This document shows, piece by piece, positions 46,312 to 57,642 of a DNA stretch of 64,000 bases. The DNA is from Brevipalpus yothersi (lineage: Eukaryota; Arthropoda; Arachnida; Trombidiformes; Tenuipalpidae). Numbering within the stretch: position 1 is the stretch's first letter; each line of letters begins with the position of its first letter. The translations under genes and the position numbers were made by a program. The notes under the pieces were generated by a model. That model was given only the letters and a program-made list of their open reading frames with translations. It was not told the origin of the DNA and did not search any database. The DNA is taken from NCBI GenBank assembly GCA_003956705.1, contig QZCP01000778.1:115332-179331 (forward strand), in the 5' to 3' direction.

Positions 46312-47648
46312 ATGGTAAGTAGTGGTGGGGAGTTTTGTCTCATTTATGTTCAGATGCTTCTTGTTGGTGATGTGTGTAGAGTTCTTGGAGTAATGATTCG
46401 AATTGAGAGAGAGAGATTCAATTTGTTTTTGTCGCGAATCAATATATGTTACATTTTGAATGAGACTTAATTTGTGTAGAGGCATGATGTTGAATGTTTT
46501 TTTTTTCTTTTTCTTTAGAAACCATTGGCATTGCAAGGACATGAAAGAGCAATCACTCAAATAAAATACAATCGAGAAGGTGATTTACTGTTCAGTTGTG
46601 CCAAAGACAACACTCCCAATGTGTGGTATTCGTTGAACGGTGAACGATTGGGTACTCTCGATGGACATCAGGGTATGATTCCTTAAACTTAAACTGAATA
46701 ATAATGGTGTTAAACTTGTGAAAGTGACGTTATTTTTTTATTTCTCTCAGGTGCTGTCTGGTCAATAGATCCACATTGGGACTCGACGAAAGTTGTCACA
46801 GGCAGTGGTGATGCGCATCTGTGTTTATGGGATTTACAGTATGGTAAAGTTATCAACAAATTGGTAGCCAAGACACCAGTTAGGAGTGTTAATTTTTCGC
46901 ACTCTGGAAAACAGATTCTTTTTGTTGCTGATCAAGCTATGGGTCATTTAGCGGGAATTCACATAATCGATCCATTAGATCCAGAACACATGAAGGGAGA
47001 CAGTAGTGTTATGTCTATCGAAGTACCTGACTCAAAGCCTACAGCAGCTTTATGGGGATCTCTGGATGAAACCATTATTGTAGGACATGAGAATGGTAAG
47101 ATAACAAAGTGGGAACGTCGAGTTCCAGCAAAAAAATCGAGAGAGCTTGTCGATGCTCATAGAGGCCAGATAAATGACATGCAGTACAGTAAAGACCAAA
47201 CAATGTTTATCACTGCATCCAAAGATACAACAGCGAAGGTATGTTGTGGAATGAAAATCATTTAAATTCCAACTAATGTGCCCCTTTTCTTAACTTCTTC
47301 CATCTGAAGCTCTTTGACGCTGATGAATTAGAGCATATGAAAACATACAAAACTGAGAGACCTGTTAACTCTGCTTCAATCTCTCCTATTCGTGATCATG
47401 TGATCTTGGGAGGTGGTCAAGAAGCTATGGAAGTAACAACGACTGCTACTAGATCAGGAAAATTCGAAGCTCGCCTTTACCATCTTATATTTGAAGAAGA
47501 GTTCGGACGTATTAAGGGACATTTCGGTCCTATTAATTCGATTGCATTCCATCCCGATGGTCTCAGTTATGCCAGTGGTGGTGAAGACGGTTATGTTCGC
47601 GTACAAAGCTTTGATCCATCCTACTTGGAATTTAATCTGGAAGCTTGA
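46312..47648 (+). CDS. EIF3I: Translation initiation factor 3 subunit I
   Basis: Exons 46312-46314, 46519-46672, 46751-47238 and 47310-47648 encode 327 residues (human 325). The first coding exon holds only the start codon (ATG/GTAAGT); the second resumes at KPLALQGHERAITQIKYN, the conserved eIF3i N-terminus. WD-repeat blocks are visible throughout: GDLLFSCAKD, NVWYSLNGERLGT, SGDAHLCLWD, INDMQYSKDQTMF, TASKDTTAKLFD, TERPVNSA and GGGQEAM. The end is FEARLYHL, GRIKGHFGPINS, SGGEDGYVR and FNLEA. The protein is a seven-bladed beta propeller that docks with eIF3b and eIF3g in the cytoplasmic 43S preinitiation complex. Identification is very secure. Confidence 0.96.
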
Positions 47649-48243
47649 AAAGGAAGTAATGTTTTCATAGAGAATGGAGAGAAAAAGTGTACGAATCTTC
47701 ATCAAAAGATTTGAGATATGCTATTTCTACTCCGATCAATTCCCTGCGAGGTGGCTTTGTATTCACATTAAGTTTTATAAGCCTAACTATGGCAATAAGA
47801 AGTGGAAAGAAACTGTAACAATGTTTCACACTCAAAGAGCTTTGATGATGCTGATGAATTTTTTTCTTCTTTTATTCCTTCACCATTCTTTTCCATCTGA
47901 GATGTGTCTCAAGAGGAGAATTCACCATGAACTTTAAATGTGTATACGGACTCAGAATACTCATCATAAAAATCTGGTTACTGTTGACCATCATTAAAGA
48001 GGCCAGTTTAGGGACAGTTTGCCCTTTGGGCCGTGATATGATATTCTAGGAACATTTCAACTCTCTCCTTCTCTCTTCACGCAATCAGATGGATCGATCG
48101 TTCATCAAGGTTATTGACTACCTCATTCTGATGCCTTGAACTTGATTTCCCTGGGAATGTGAAACTGATAAGCATGAGCATGCCTGTCCGATTCCTCTTC
48201 TCCCTCATTTTTCCTCCACTTTCTCCATCTTTCGAATGATGCT

Positions 48244-48279
<36 letters not shown>

Positions 48280-48692
48280 CTTCAACTCTGACAAGTGGTT
48301 CCTATCCGAAGTGTATTAGCGAAATAGTTTTTCAATTCGAAGGATCAAACCTTCTTTCTTCCTATCTATCTATCCACCAATCCAAAGTTGAAACTGAGAA
48401 GGAATAAAAGGCTAGCTGAGTGATGAAAAACTTGGCCACATGAGAAAATTTCACCTCTTCCCTTATCACAATCTATCTTATTTCTTTCGTCAGTCCATCT
48501 GATATCGGTTGATTTGATTGAGTTTTATTTTTATCACTTAATTTTGCTTCCAAATACACACATACATACACGCTCACGTACCAACGTTGCTGAGTCAATC
48601 CATGCTGATTACTTTTGACTTCTCTATTGCATTTGATGGCATTTTTTTCAGAGCAAATGGATAAAAGAATTAACATCCAGGAAGAGTGTGAC

Positions 48693-48762
<70 letters not shown>

Positions 48763-49168
48763 TTTTGCTTCTCTCTTGCATCGAACGAAAAAGGGACTTC
48801 AACGGACATGAGTATAAAAGATGATACAAGATGTGTGAGTCCATGGATTCTGGAAAATACCTAGGAAAGAGGAGAAGAGCAGATAAATTTAGGAACTTGC
48901 TGGGAGCATACGAGTGAGATGTGAAAGAGTGAGAGATGATGAAGACAGGTCTCTCTCTCTCTTCCTCTTTCTCTCTCTCCAATCTCTCGTAGTTAGTTCG
49001 AAAATCGAGCTACACCGAGAACATTAGACTATGACTTGGTGCAGAAAGAGTATACCTTGTTACACCATCAAGTAGCTGTTGGTTAGTTATGATTATTTGT
49101 ATATGTATGTATTTATTGTTACTGTTTTTTTGTACTTACCTCTTCCACTTATTACATTGGTGGCCTCA
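47649..49168. other. Intergenic downstream of eIF3i
   Basis: Short CT tract near 48247-48276 and a longer one at 48694. No gene is recognised. Confidence 0.5.
48692..48766. repeat. (CT)n microsatellite
   Basis: CT tract of about 60 bp followed by CTTT-like interruptions. Confidence 0.95.
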
Positions 49169-49215
49169 ATGGAGCCGATAAAATGTCGCCGCAAAAGCGC
49201 ACGATCAAAGCCTAA
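49141..49215 (-). other. Possible antisense exon overlapping 49169-49234
   Basis: On the minus strand, TGTTAG acceptor-like sequence is followed by an open frame reading FDRALLRRHFIGSIEATNV and then a near-consensus donor GAGAG/GTAAGTAC. It overlaps the plus-strand candidate exon at 49169-49234. At most one of the two is likely to be coding. No partner exons are identified. Confidence 0.25.
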
Positions 49216-49234
49216 CATCACCAATATGACGTCG
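49169..49234 (+). CDS. Candidate first coding exon of the zinc-finger gene
   Basis: An ATG followed by 22 codons (MEPIKCRRKSARSKPNITNM..) ends at a perfect donor TCG/GTAAGT in phase 0. The zinc-finger exon at 55672 opens directly after a CCAG acceptor, also in phase 0, so the two would join in frame to give 259 residues. The basic RRK..R.KP start is reminiscent of the short N-terminal repressor-recruitment motifs of some C2H2 proteins. The 6.4-kb intron and the overlap with an antisense exon candidate make this tentative. Confidence 0.35.
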
Positions 49235-49575
49235 GTAAGTAATCGATGAATGCGAGGGAGGTTGTGTGTGTATGTGTGTGTGTGAGAAAGAATCGTCCTT
49301 AAACTTGAACTTGTATTCCTCAGATGCTGGCGGCGGGGGCGAGATAAAGATGAGAGAGAGAGAGAGAGAATATGCATGTGTAAAGGTGTATAATATGTAT
49401 TCATTGTGGGTGCATGAAACTATGCGGGGTGCATCTTTTTGATGTGTGTGTGTGTGAGTGTGTATATTTGCTTGCCTGTGGGAGGCTGTTTGTTCCATCA
49501 TCTTTACTTCTTTCCACCCTCGCAATCCTTGGTCCCTGTGATTGAGCTCCACCTCCGCAGCATCCCTGGATTTTT

Positions 49576-49576
<1 letters not shown>

Positions 49577-49640
<64 letters not shown>
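49577..49640. repeat. (CT)n microsatellite
   Basis: Uninterrupted CT tract of about 62 bp. Confidence 0.95.
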
Positions 49641-49642
<2 letters not shown>

Positions 49643-50618
49643 TACTTGTTTACATGGTAATATTCAACCTCATGTCAAGAACATTGAACATGGTCACGTT
49701 TGAGACGAAAAGGGAGGAAGGAATATCTGAAGGTGGTAGAATTTTTTTTCCCTCTCGATTGATCATAGAAATTTTTTGGTAGCACGCTTTTGGCGAGTCC
49801 CCTACGGAGAGTGATGCACATTTTGATCATGATTGGTAATTGATTCGATTAGCTCGTCATTTGGGTGCCCATTTCCGCAATTTTGAACAGTTTCAAAGTG
49901 TGAAAAGTGGATATGGTGTGGGAATACTGGAAAAAAAGATCAAAAGGTACAAAGTAACTTTCTGAATACTCGGCAATTGACTGGCTTCTAGGTCCACTTT
50001 GCCTGGGCAAATAGTTTCATTATCTTCGTAGATTAGAATTTGAAAGACGATTCCCGAGAGATGGTAAAGGTCATCAGAAAGGTCTCGAACAAAATCTTCC
50101 CTTCTGACCTTTCAAAATTATCTTTTCATGTACTTGCCACTGATTTGTAAGGAAAAATCCTAGGAAATTAGATAAAAGCAACAGTTAGAGAGAAATTGGT
50201 CTGAAAATATGCTCATACAGGCATTTGTGTGGATTTTTTCATAGGTCTGTGTGAATTTCGAAAAGTATGAAAATCTCTTCGCCCACGAGTCATGTGAAGG
50301 AATGAAAAAATAAGGAGAAATAGTTGAGGAATTTTTTTCCCGCTTGACTTGAAACAATTTTAATAAACAAATAGGAAGAAATAAATTAGCTTGATTTTTT
50401 TTGCGATTCGGTAGGAATCAATTTCCAAGAAAAATATTACAAAATTTTTTTCTCTCTCACGCTTGTTTGAGCCGAAAATATCAAATCAAAATAACACGAT
50501 GATTGGCAAAGCTAATCATTGTGATAAAGATCGCAAAATATCCCAGGATCACATGTTTGACTGACCAAGCATCATCTTAAAGATAGATAGTCGAAAACCT
50601 GTAGATTTTTTCATCAGA

Positions 50619-50819
50619 TTAGTGATACAAAAAGGTCACTTGACTCTCTCTCTCTCTTTCTTTCTTTCTGTTTCTAAAGATGAGTAGAAAGATCAGGATA
50701 ATTACGATGGCCATGATCTTGAAGAGGCAATACATGAAGAAGTAAAAAGTAGATGCATCCGAAGTTTCGTTGCTTTTGATCAGCTCGTTGACTTGGAAAG
50801 AAGAAGAGATGCTCTTCAT
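50619..50819 (-). CDS. Possible small single-pass membrane peptide, 66 aa
   Basis: The minus-strand frame opens with ATG and a polar N-terminus (MKSISSSFQVNELIK). A 25-residue hydrophobic segment (FFMYCLFKIMAIVIILIFLLIF) follows, then a basic tail running into a GA-derived RERERES sequence. The topology is plausible for a small membrane protein. The GA-derived tail and the lack of any family resemblance keep confidence low. Confidence 0.22.
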   Translation of the reverse strand: MKSISSSFQVNELIKSNETSDASTFYFFMYCLFKIMAIVIILIFLLIFRNRKKERERESQVTFLYH

Positions 50820-51040
50820 CTTCCCTCCAGGCTAAAGCAACATGGCATCACTTGCAAAACTTAGTTAAGTCCCAGTGAAAGATTGTCCGGTGATGATGAA
50901 CATGATGATGATGAGGGTGGTTGGAGGAGAGAGAGAGAAAAAGAGATGGAGGCTGATCCCAGTGACAAATGAAGGATCTCCGGATACCTGATACCAAATA
51001 CACATCTCTCTATCTCTTTTTCTCTCTCTCTCAGTTGGGT

Positions 51041-51877
51041 TCATTTGGCCCGATCCAGTCGTTTTATCAGACCAAGCATAGTTTGCCATGAAAACTTGCC
51101 ACGTATATCGTCAAAATGATCCCGATTGATTAGAGTATCCACCAGTCGATTAAGTTCCAGATGGATTGAATCACTTAGATCACTGGAAACGTGAACAATA
51201 TCGTGTACCAATGATTCGGTTTCATTTCGACGAGATTCCATCAATCGTTTCAGGCTGTTCATCAGATTCTTATAATTATCACGTTCCTGCAGCTTACGTT
51301 CCAAACTGGGCAGTAGAGATCGAAGAATGGTAATCTTGTCCATACAGCGTTTCTTAAACTGAACCATCATCTCTTGTCCCAATCGATTATCTTGCAGTTT
51401 TCCTTCGATTTTAGAGAACAAATCTTTTGCACTTCGCTGAACTTCATTCAATGAATGTAACTTTGCCTGTATCATTTCCAATGTGATCAGAGTCTTGTCA
51501 CCGGGCACTCTAGTGGATGAAGTATGGTGGTGAGATGATGCTGGAGAGCCCAAGTGGATGGAATCTGGAGAGGATGAAGAGGAAGAAGGAGATGATGCTG
51601 TGGAATGTGAGAAGAGTGATGTGCTTGATCCACTCATGATAGAGGGTGAATGATGAGATGAGAGGGAAGATAATCCGAAATCTTTGGTAAAAAATCCAGA
51701 ACCAACTGAGTCCATAGCACGATTAGCGTTATCCAAATCAATTATCCAACTTTCAAAATCAGTATTCAGTGTTGTGGACAATGTAGCCGTAGAAACGTAG
51801 AGATGTTTTTCCATCAGCCAATTGATGGCCAATAAAAGGTAAATAAAATAGTGTGAAAATGATGATAATTGCCACAT
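51041..51877 (-). CDS. Orphan protein, 278 aa: hydrophobic N-terminus, Ser-rich linker, helical C-terminus
   Basis: A single-exon minus-strand frame opens with an ATG and a hydrophobic stretch (about residues 7-22, FSHYFIYLLLAINWLM), suggesting a signal peptide or anchor. Residues about 67-125 are Ser-rich with His (SSLSSHHSPS, SSPSSSSSSPDS). Residues about 128-278 lack long hydrophobic runs and have heptad-like spacing with many Leu, Lys and Glu (ITLEMIQAKLHSLNEVQ, LLPSLERKLQERDNYKNLM), consistent with a helical bundle or coiled coil. It ends GLIKRLDRAK. Only one cysteine lies in the C-terminal part. I do not recognise a family. Coding status is supported by length, ordered composition and absence of microsatellite sequence, not by homology. 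It lies antisense within the putative zinc-finger intron. Confidence 0.55.
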   Translation of the reverse strand: MWQLSSFSHYFIYLLLAINWLMEKHLYVSTATLSTTLNTDFESWIIDLDNANRAMDSVGSGFFTKDFGLSSLSSHHSPSIMSGSSTSLFSHSTASSPSSSSSSPDSIHLGSPASSHHHTSSTRVPGDKTLITLEMIQAKLHSLNEVQRSAKDLFSKIEGKLQDNRLGQEMMVQFKKRCMDKITILRSLLPSLERKLQERDNYKNLMNSLKRLMESRRNETESLVHDIVHVSSDLSDSIHLELNRLVDTLINRDHFDDIRGKFSWQTMLGLIKRLDRAK

Positions 51878-52245
51878 GATGATTCGATGTAAAACTGATC
51901 AAAAAATGAGCTCATCTAAGCGGATTGTTGCATTTAAATTCAATTCTTGGATTACTTGTCCTCAGTATCTGTATATATACATTCAAACTCATTCGCCAAT
52001 TGATGTCGATTGATGGGTGATAATTTTACAAGATCCTGTCAAATTTTAACCTGATTTAGTTTACTCCTCCTCATTTCATCGTGACTTTTCGATGGGACTC
52101 TTGAATGCAATTGGAATGGGAAAAAGTGTCACAAATAACACTTTCAGCAACTGAAAGTTTCTCTTGGAATCCTTTTTTTCCAGAAAAGAAAAAAATTTAG
52201 GACTCTCTTCAACAACTTTTCATCTCTTCTCGCCTCCTCTCTTTT

Positions 52246-52290
52246 ATCTTCTTCCTCCTCCTCCTCCTCCTCCTCCTCCACCTCCTCCCT
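52246..52290. repeat. (CTC)n trinucleotide repeat
   Basis: About 14 CTC units; it encodes poly-Pro or poly-Glu in chance frames. Confidence 0.93.
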
Positions 52291-52810
52291 CACCTCTTTC
52301 TCCTCTTCCTTCTGGTATTTTTGATCCACTAATTCTTGTTGACCTTTTGGATGGAGGCTTAGATCAGGGAGAAAGATATATAAACTTGAAAGTCAGGGAT
52401 GAAGAAGGTGGAGAGGAAGATGAAGTAAGAAGAAGATTGAATAAGAAGCTGGAAAATACGATTTAATCGCCTTGAATATCGCCCTCATCACTGGTGAATG
52501 TGTGTGTATGCTCTTCCACTCAATCTGTCTCCAGTTTATATTTTTCTGGCCTCTTACTGGGCGACAAGAGCCCTAAAAGGACCCAGCTAAGTAGTAACCA
52601 ATGGATAGACTATAGACTGGATTCCAGTCATTACCATTCTTATTTATCTCTTCAAGCCCCTCCACCCCACCCCTCTCCCCTCATCTCAATATACCGCTCC
52701 TTGGTGATCTTCTGGGCTTTCTCATCCTTTTTTTCATCTCTCTCTCTCCTCATCCTTCAGCATCTCATTATAATTCGAGATACTCTGGGAGCCTCATCTG
52801 CATGTCACTT

Positions 52811-52811
52811 G

Positions 52812-52859
<48 letters not shown>

Positions 52860-52860
52860 C
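52811..52860. repeat. (CTTT)n tetranucleotide repeat
   Basis: About nine CTTT units preceded by a short CT run. Confidence 0.95.
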
Positions 52861-53079
52861 TTATACACTTGCAAAAGGCCACGTAAAGATACACTTCCAG
52901 GGAATCTCAACTCTTTTTCCTCTTAACAAAGAGATTCTCACTCATCTTGAGCTCATTTTGTTACAGAATAATTGTATTTGTTCAATTATCGGACAGTAAA
53001 CCAGAATATTTTGGTATAGTTGAAACTTTATTCCATGAAAAGTGGGAAACAAAATGTGGAGGGAACATGTGGAATGGGT

Positions 53080-53080
<1 letters not shown>

Positions 53081-53143
<63 letters not shown>
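53081..53143. repeat. (GA)n microsatellite
   Basis: GA tract of about 62 bp. Confidence 0.95.
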
Positions 53144-53144
<1 letters not shown>

Positions 53145-55671
53145 AAGTGATGAAACTCGAATCGATAAATTTGGGTTCTCTTTCTCTCTCTTATTCTCTC
53201 TCTATCTGAATCCTGGTTGACATTTCTTGTACAAGAATTGAAGGCCAATAGACTGTATACATTACAACCATGAAAAGATGTGGAAAGAGAGAGAGAGAAC
53301 TTTGAGAGAATGTTTCCGAGTAATGCTTCAAATGTATGCATATTTATGAATAAATATTCAAGCATGGTTCTCAAATTCATGAATACACCAGAATATCCCA
53401 AGAATACAATCTATCCATCTATACGCTTTCTTTCATTCATTTTGTATATATATAATCCACATGATTCAATCCAACCTTGAAAGATGAGGATGCTGCATGA
53501 CAGAATGTCCAAAATTCTTCACTAACTAACAAGCCTCTTGATTCGTTATATCAACAAATTGATAAATCAGTTCAGCTCTCTCTGTAAAATACACCTGATA
53601 AGGTTACCGAATACAAGTCAGATAAAAGCTTCACTAAAGTCGAAATTCTTTGGGATGCCCTCAGTTAGAGTACATGTTTTAATATCAAAGTTCCACGAAA
53701 CCTGGATAACCTTTACTGTCAGTATTTTTAACCTGAGATTTTCCCAGCTATTTTCCCAGAATCGACGTAGCCAAATAGATACTGCTCAGTCGCATCATCA
53801 TTGATGTTGAAGTGAATTGATAAGAATCTTCACAAATAGATGATAAAAGTGGATGCTGACGATTCTCTGGAAAAGAGAAAGAGAGAAAAAGAGGGAGGAA
53901 GTGGGAGAGATAGAGAGGAAAAAAGACTGAAAATTGTCAACTTTAGGTGGGTGATTTTTTGCTATTGAGCTTCAATTTCATGCTCTTTGATTGTGTCCTT
54001 CATCTTTCTGCATCTTCGCTACATCTTCTCTCTCTTTCCTCTCTGAGGTATCCAATGATACTGATAGAAAATTGTGAAAGTTGAACTGGAAGAATCGGAA
54101 AAGGTCACAATCATAGACATTCCACTCTATCTCTGGTGTTGAGTGTTTTTCTCACTCAATTGGTATGCTATTTTTGGGCCTAAAAACCTTCATCAAAATG
54201 GCTTTGATCGAGTGTATCTGACTAAAGGGCACTAGATAAATGTAGAGATGGTGTGGGAGTATGAGCATTCTCTAAGGCAAAAATTGAGATGTAAGAAGAG
54301 AGAAAGAGAGAGAAAGAGAGAGGAATCCTGCATGAAAGAAGTAGTCCTTGGAGTCGAGTAAAAGGAAATCGCATCGTAATCATGCAATTGTGAGACAAGA
54401 ATGTATTCCCTCAAAGGCTTCTGGGCACACAAACACAGAAAACTTTCATTTTATGATACCTGTCAGTTGCATGGTGAAAATGTCATCATCCAATTTTTTT
54501 TTCGTTCGCTCTCTCTCATCCATAAACGAATGAGAATTAATCGTAAACAAAATGAGAAGGCTTACAATATGAGCAATCCTTGCAAAATCTAAGGTGGGCT
54601 ATCGAAAAAAAGAGCTACCAAAATCGAGCCATGGACCAGTACGTTTGTGTGTCAATGGTACCAAGTGTAAGAAAAGAGAGAGGGAGAGAGAGAATCTTGG
54701 CTCGATCGAAGGAAGCGAGAGTTTTCACCTCCTGACACCAAGAGATGAGCCCTCCCCAATTTTTCTCTCTCTCTCTTGATATCAAGCAATACCCCACCCT
54801 GGTGATATCCTCGAAGTCCCCGCAGAAAATTCTGGTCCTAGCATGAGTATATATATATACACACACACACATACACATATATTTCCGAGTGGAGCATGTG
54901 GAATGTACACATAACGTTAAATATGATGGTGAACGGGCACCCAGTGTTCACCTCACCCATTTCCTTTGGCCATTGTGCCAATGTGCTTCGCTTCTCTCTC
55001 TCTCTCTTTCTACCTCCCCTCCTCACGTAACGCTGAAGAAAGCGGTTCTTTCAAATAGAAGGCCCGAAATAAGGGCCAGTACTAAGGGCTCCTCTCTCTC
55101 TCTTTCTCTCTCTCTCTTCGAAGCTACTTCGAAGTGTTCTAAGATGAGTCTCCGAAGTGATCTAAGTAGTCCGAGAGGAAAAAGAGAAGGAGCGGTACCT
55201 GGCCGCTCCTCTTCGCTCTGAAAAACCTACTCCTTCTTCCTCTCTCTTTCTCTCTCTCTCTCTTAGATGCTCTCTCTCTCTCTCTCTCTCTCTTAGATGC
55301 TCTCTCTTCTCTCTCTCCCACCGATCCCTCGCATTTGAGAGAGAGAGAGAGCTACGACGAGGGAGCGGCCTCAACAAGTGGCCTGACTCCGCATCTCTCC
55401 GAGAAAGAGATTCAGTTTAGTCAAAAGTGTTGATGGAGTAAAGAAGAGAGAGAGAGAGAAGAAAATTTTCGTGAACTGATTTCACTGAAAAGTCAGTGCG
55501 TGCTTGATAACCACCGCCACCACCAACACCACTATCATCATCACTATCACTTCCACTACTGTCACCACCACCACCACCACCACCACTACTGTGTGTGTGT
55601 GTGCCCAAACACACTGAACACAGATCACTTTTATTCATTATTTTTATCTTCTCCACATTGCATCATTCCAG

Positions 55672-56385
55672 ATGATGATGATTTGTCATCGTTCTATGGA
55701 TTCTATTTCATCTACTCCACAGGATTCACCGTTGGACCTGTCCGTGCGATCCACACCACCGACCACTCCGATCAGTCCCCAGAGTGTGTCCGAACAGTTG
55801 ACCATTATTAGCCAAAGTTTAACCGCATCCACATCACCCACCACCGTCACATCATTACACCATTTTCTATCCATAAAGCCAAGTATCAACACTGACATTA
55901 CGGACATTTTTGACCTACCGAAATTCACCCAAACCACCACCACATCGCCCATCACTGCCGGTCCACCGCCACGATACGTGTGTCCAATATGTAAGCAAGT
56001 ATTTTCACTTAGCGATCGGCTGGCCAAACATACCGCTAGTCGACATCGTAATCGATCCAAAGAACAAACCACTACGAAAAGTTATATGTGCGGCGTATGT
56101 CGCCAATCGTTCGCACGAAGTGATATGTTGACCCGCCATATGAGGAGACACACAGGCCTTAAGCCGTATAAGTGTAAAATATGTGGACAAGTTTTCTCTC
56201 GTTCTGATCATTTAAGTACTCACCAGCGAACACATACTGGTGAAAAGCCATATAAGTGTCCACAGTGTCCATACGCCGCATGCCGTCGAGATATGATCAC
56301 TCGACACATGAGGACTCATGCTCGCGGCTATGAGCTGCCTGATAGTTCATCAAATTATGAAAATAAAGTAGCCAAAGTGGCCTAA
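55672..56385 (+). CDS. C2H2 zinc-finger transcription factor with CtBP-type motif
   Basis: The exon opens right after a TTCCAG acceptor with ATGATGATG and codes 237 residues to the stop. Translation may begin here, at MDSIS (residue 9) or in an upstream exon (candidate at 49169). Residues 20-24 read PLDLS, the classic binding motif of the CtBP corepressor. Four C2H2 fingers follow. F1 is about 104-125, with C..C and an H-x4-H spacing. F2 is 140-160 (FARSDMLTRHMRRH), F3 168-188 (FSRSDHLSTHQRTH) and F4 196-216 (CPYAACRRDMITRHMRTH). F2-F4 are joined by TG.KPY linkers typical of DNA-binding arrays. A nuclear sequence-specific repressor is the likely role. I cannot name the subfamily. Confidence 0.85.
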   Translation: MMMICHRSMDSISSTPQDSPLDLSVRSTPPTTPISPQSVSEQLTIISQSLTASTSPTTVTSLHHFLSIKPSINTDITDIFDLPKFTQTTTTSPITAGPPPRYVCPICKQVFSLSDRLAKHTASRHRNRSKEQTTTKSYMCGVCRQSFARSDMLTRHMRRHTGLKPYKCKICGQVFSRSDHLSTHQRTHTGEKPYKCPQCPYAACRRDMITRHMRTHARGYELPDSSSNYENKVAKVA

Positions 56386-56837
56386 TATTGTGAATATATT
56401 AATATTGATATTATTAATAACATTCCTTCCTCCCCAACATTTCCCACTCAACATTCCGCCCCCTTTCCCCCTCGTCCCTCCAACATTTGTTCAATGCGTT
56501 CGAAGCGTTCAAAAAATAATTCTATTCTCCAGTTCTTCCACTACATGTTGTTGTTGTTATTATTATTATCATACACATTTATTTACCATCGCGAAAGCAA
56601 AAGCATTCCACAAATTCCAACATTCACTCAGATCGGTATCTTGTTAACGCGCGCGGTTAAAAAGTTTCCCTTTTTTCCACTCGCTCTCTTCTCAACTTTT
56701 CTTTCCTCTTTTTCTCTGTGGCCCGGGCCATGCTTATTTCAAATTTTACCATTTTTCGGGAGTGATCAAATTCTTTCCACCATACACACAAATCCACTTT
56801 TCACTTTATCATCTCCATTTTACATTCTCTTTCTATT

Positions 56838-56868
<31 letters not shown>

Positions 56869-57607
56869 TTGAATTCACAATGGCAAGCCATCAGCAAGCC
56901 CCGTAACTCCCACATGTATTCACTTGGCCATGCAAAATGTTCGCACCATAGTCGAGGTGCTGTTTCGCGTTTTGGAGAAAAAGGCTGAGATTTTTCTTTT
57001 CTACAAGCCTCGCTCGTTGTACATTGAGAAAGAGCAAGAGAAAGAGAGAGAGAGAGAAAGCAAAAAAAGCTGGAGGCGATGTAAGAGAAGAGAGAGAGAG
57101 AGAGAAAATAAGACGAAGACGAAAACTAAGAAGAGGAGGAGGTGGAGGAGGAGGAGGATGACAGAGAGATGTGAGTGTGCATTGCTTACCTTCGGTGAAC
57201 CGCCTCCAGACCTTGCAACCTCCACCCAATGATCTTAGCTTCGAACCTCCACCACCGCGTTCACTATCACTTCTTTCTCTCTTTCTCTCTCTCTCCTTCG
57301 CTTTTACATCGCCCCCGGCCATTTGGATGAGTAGGTGAGTTAAGTTATGCCAAGGCCGATGGTAAAAATTAATCAGTCATCGGGGGCGTTTGGCTTGTGA
57401 AGGTCCATTTATCAGTTCCCCAAGTCATCCATAAGCTATGAGAGTGAGAGAGATAGAGAAAGAGAGAGAGAGAGAGAGGAAATTCAAGAGCGAAATGATG
57501 ATGAACATCGCTATCTGATAGAGTGAAGCATATGAGAGGACGAAAAATGCTGAGAATAAAAAACCACCAAAAACTTCATCAGTCTTGATGAGTAGGCCAC
57601 TTGAAGA

Positions 57608-57642
<35 letters not shown>

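Larger units (their letters stand above)
51878..55671. other. Non-coding, microsatellite-rich; putative zinc-finger intron
   Basis: Holds (CTC)n at 52246-52290, (CTTT)n at 52811-52860, GA at 53081-53143, short AC repeats near 54858, and (CAC)n with (GT)n near 55560-55602. Two copies of CTCTCTTAGATGCTCTCTCT lie at about 55256-55307. No further gene is recognised. Confidence 0.5.

Noticed and set aside
55139..55377. Duplicated CTCTCTTAGATGCTCTCTCT unit considered as a CRISPR-like or structured repeat
   Set aside because: Only two copies in a CT-rich eukaryotic region with no spacers; it is simple-sequence slippage.
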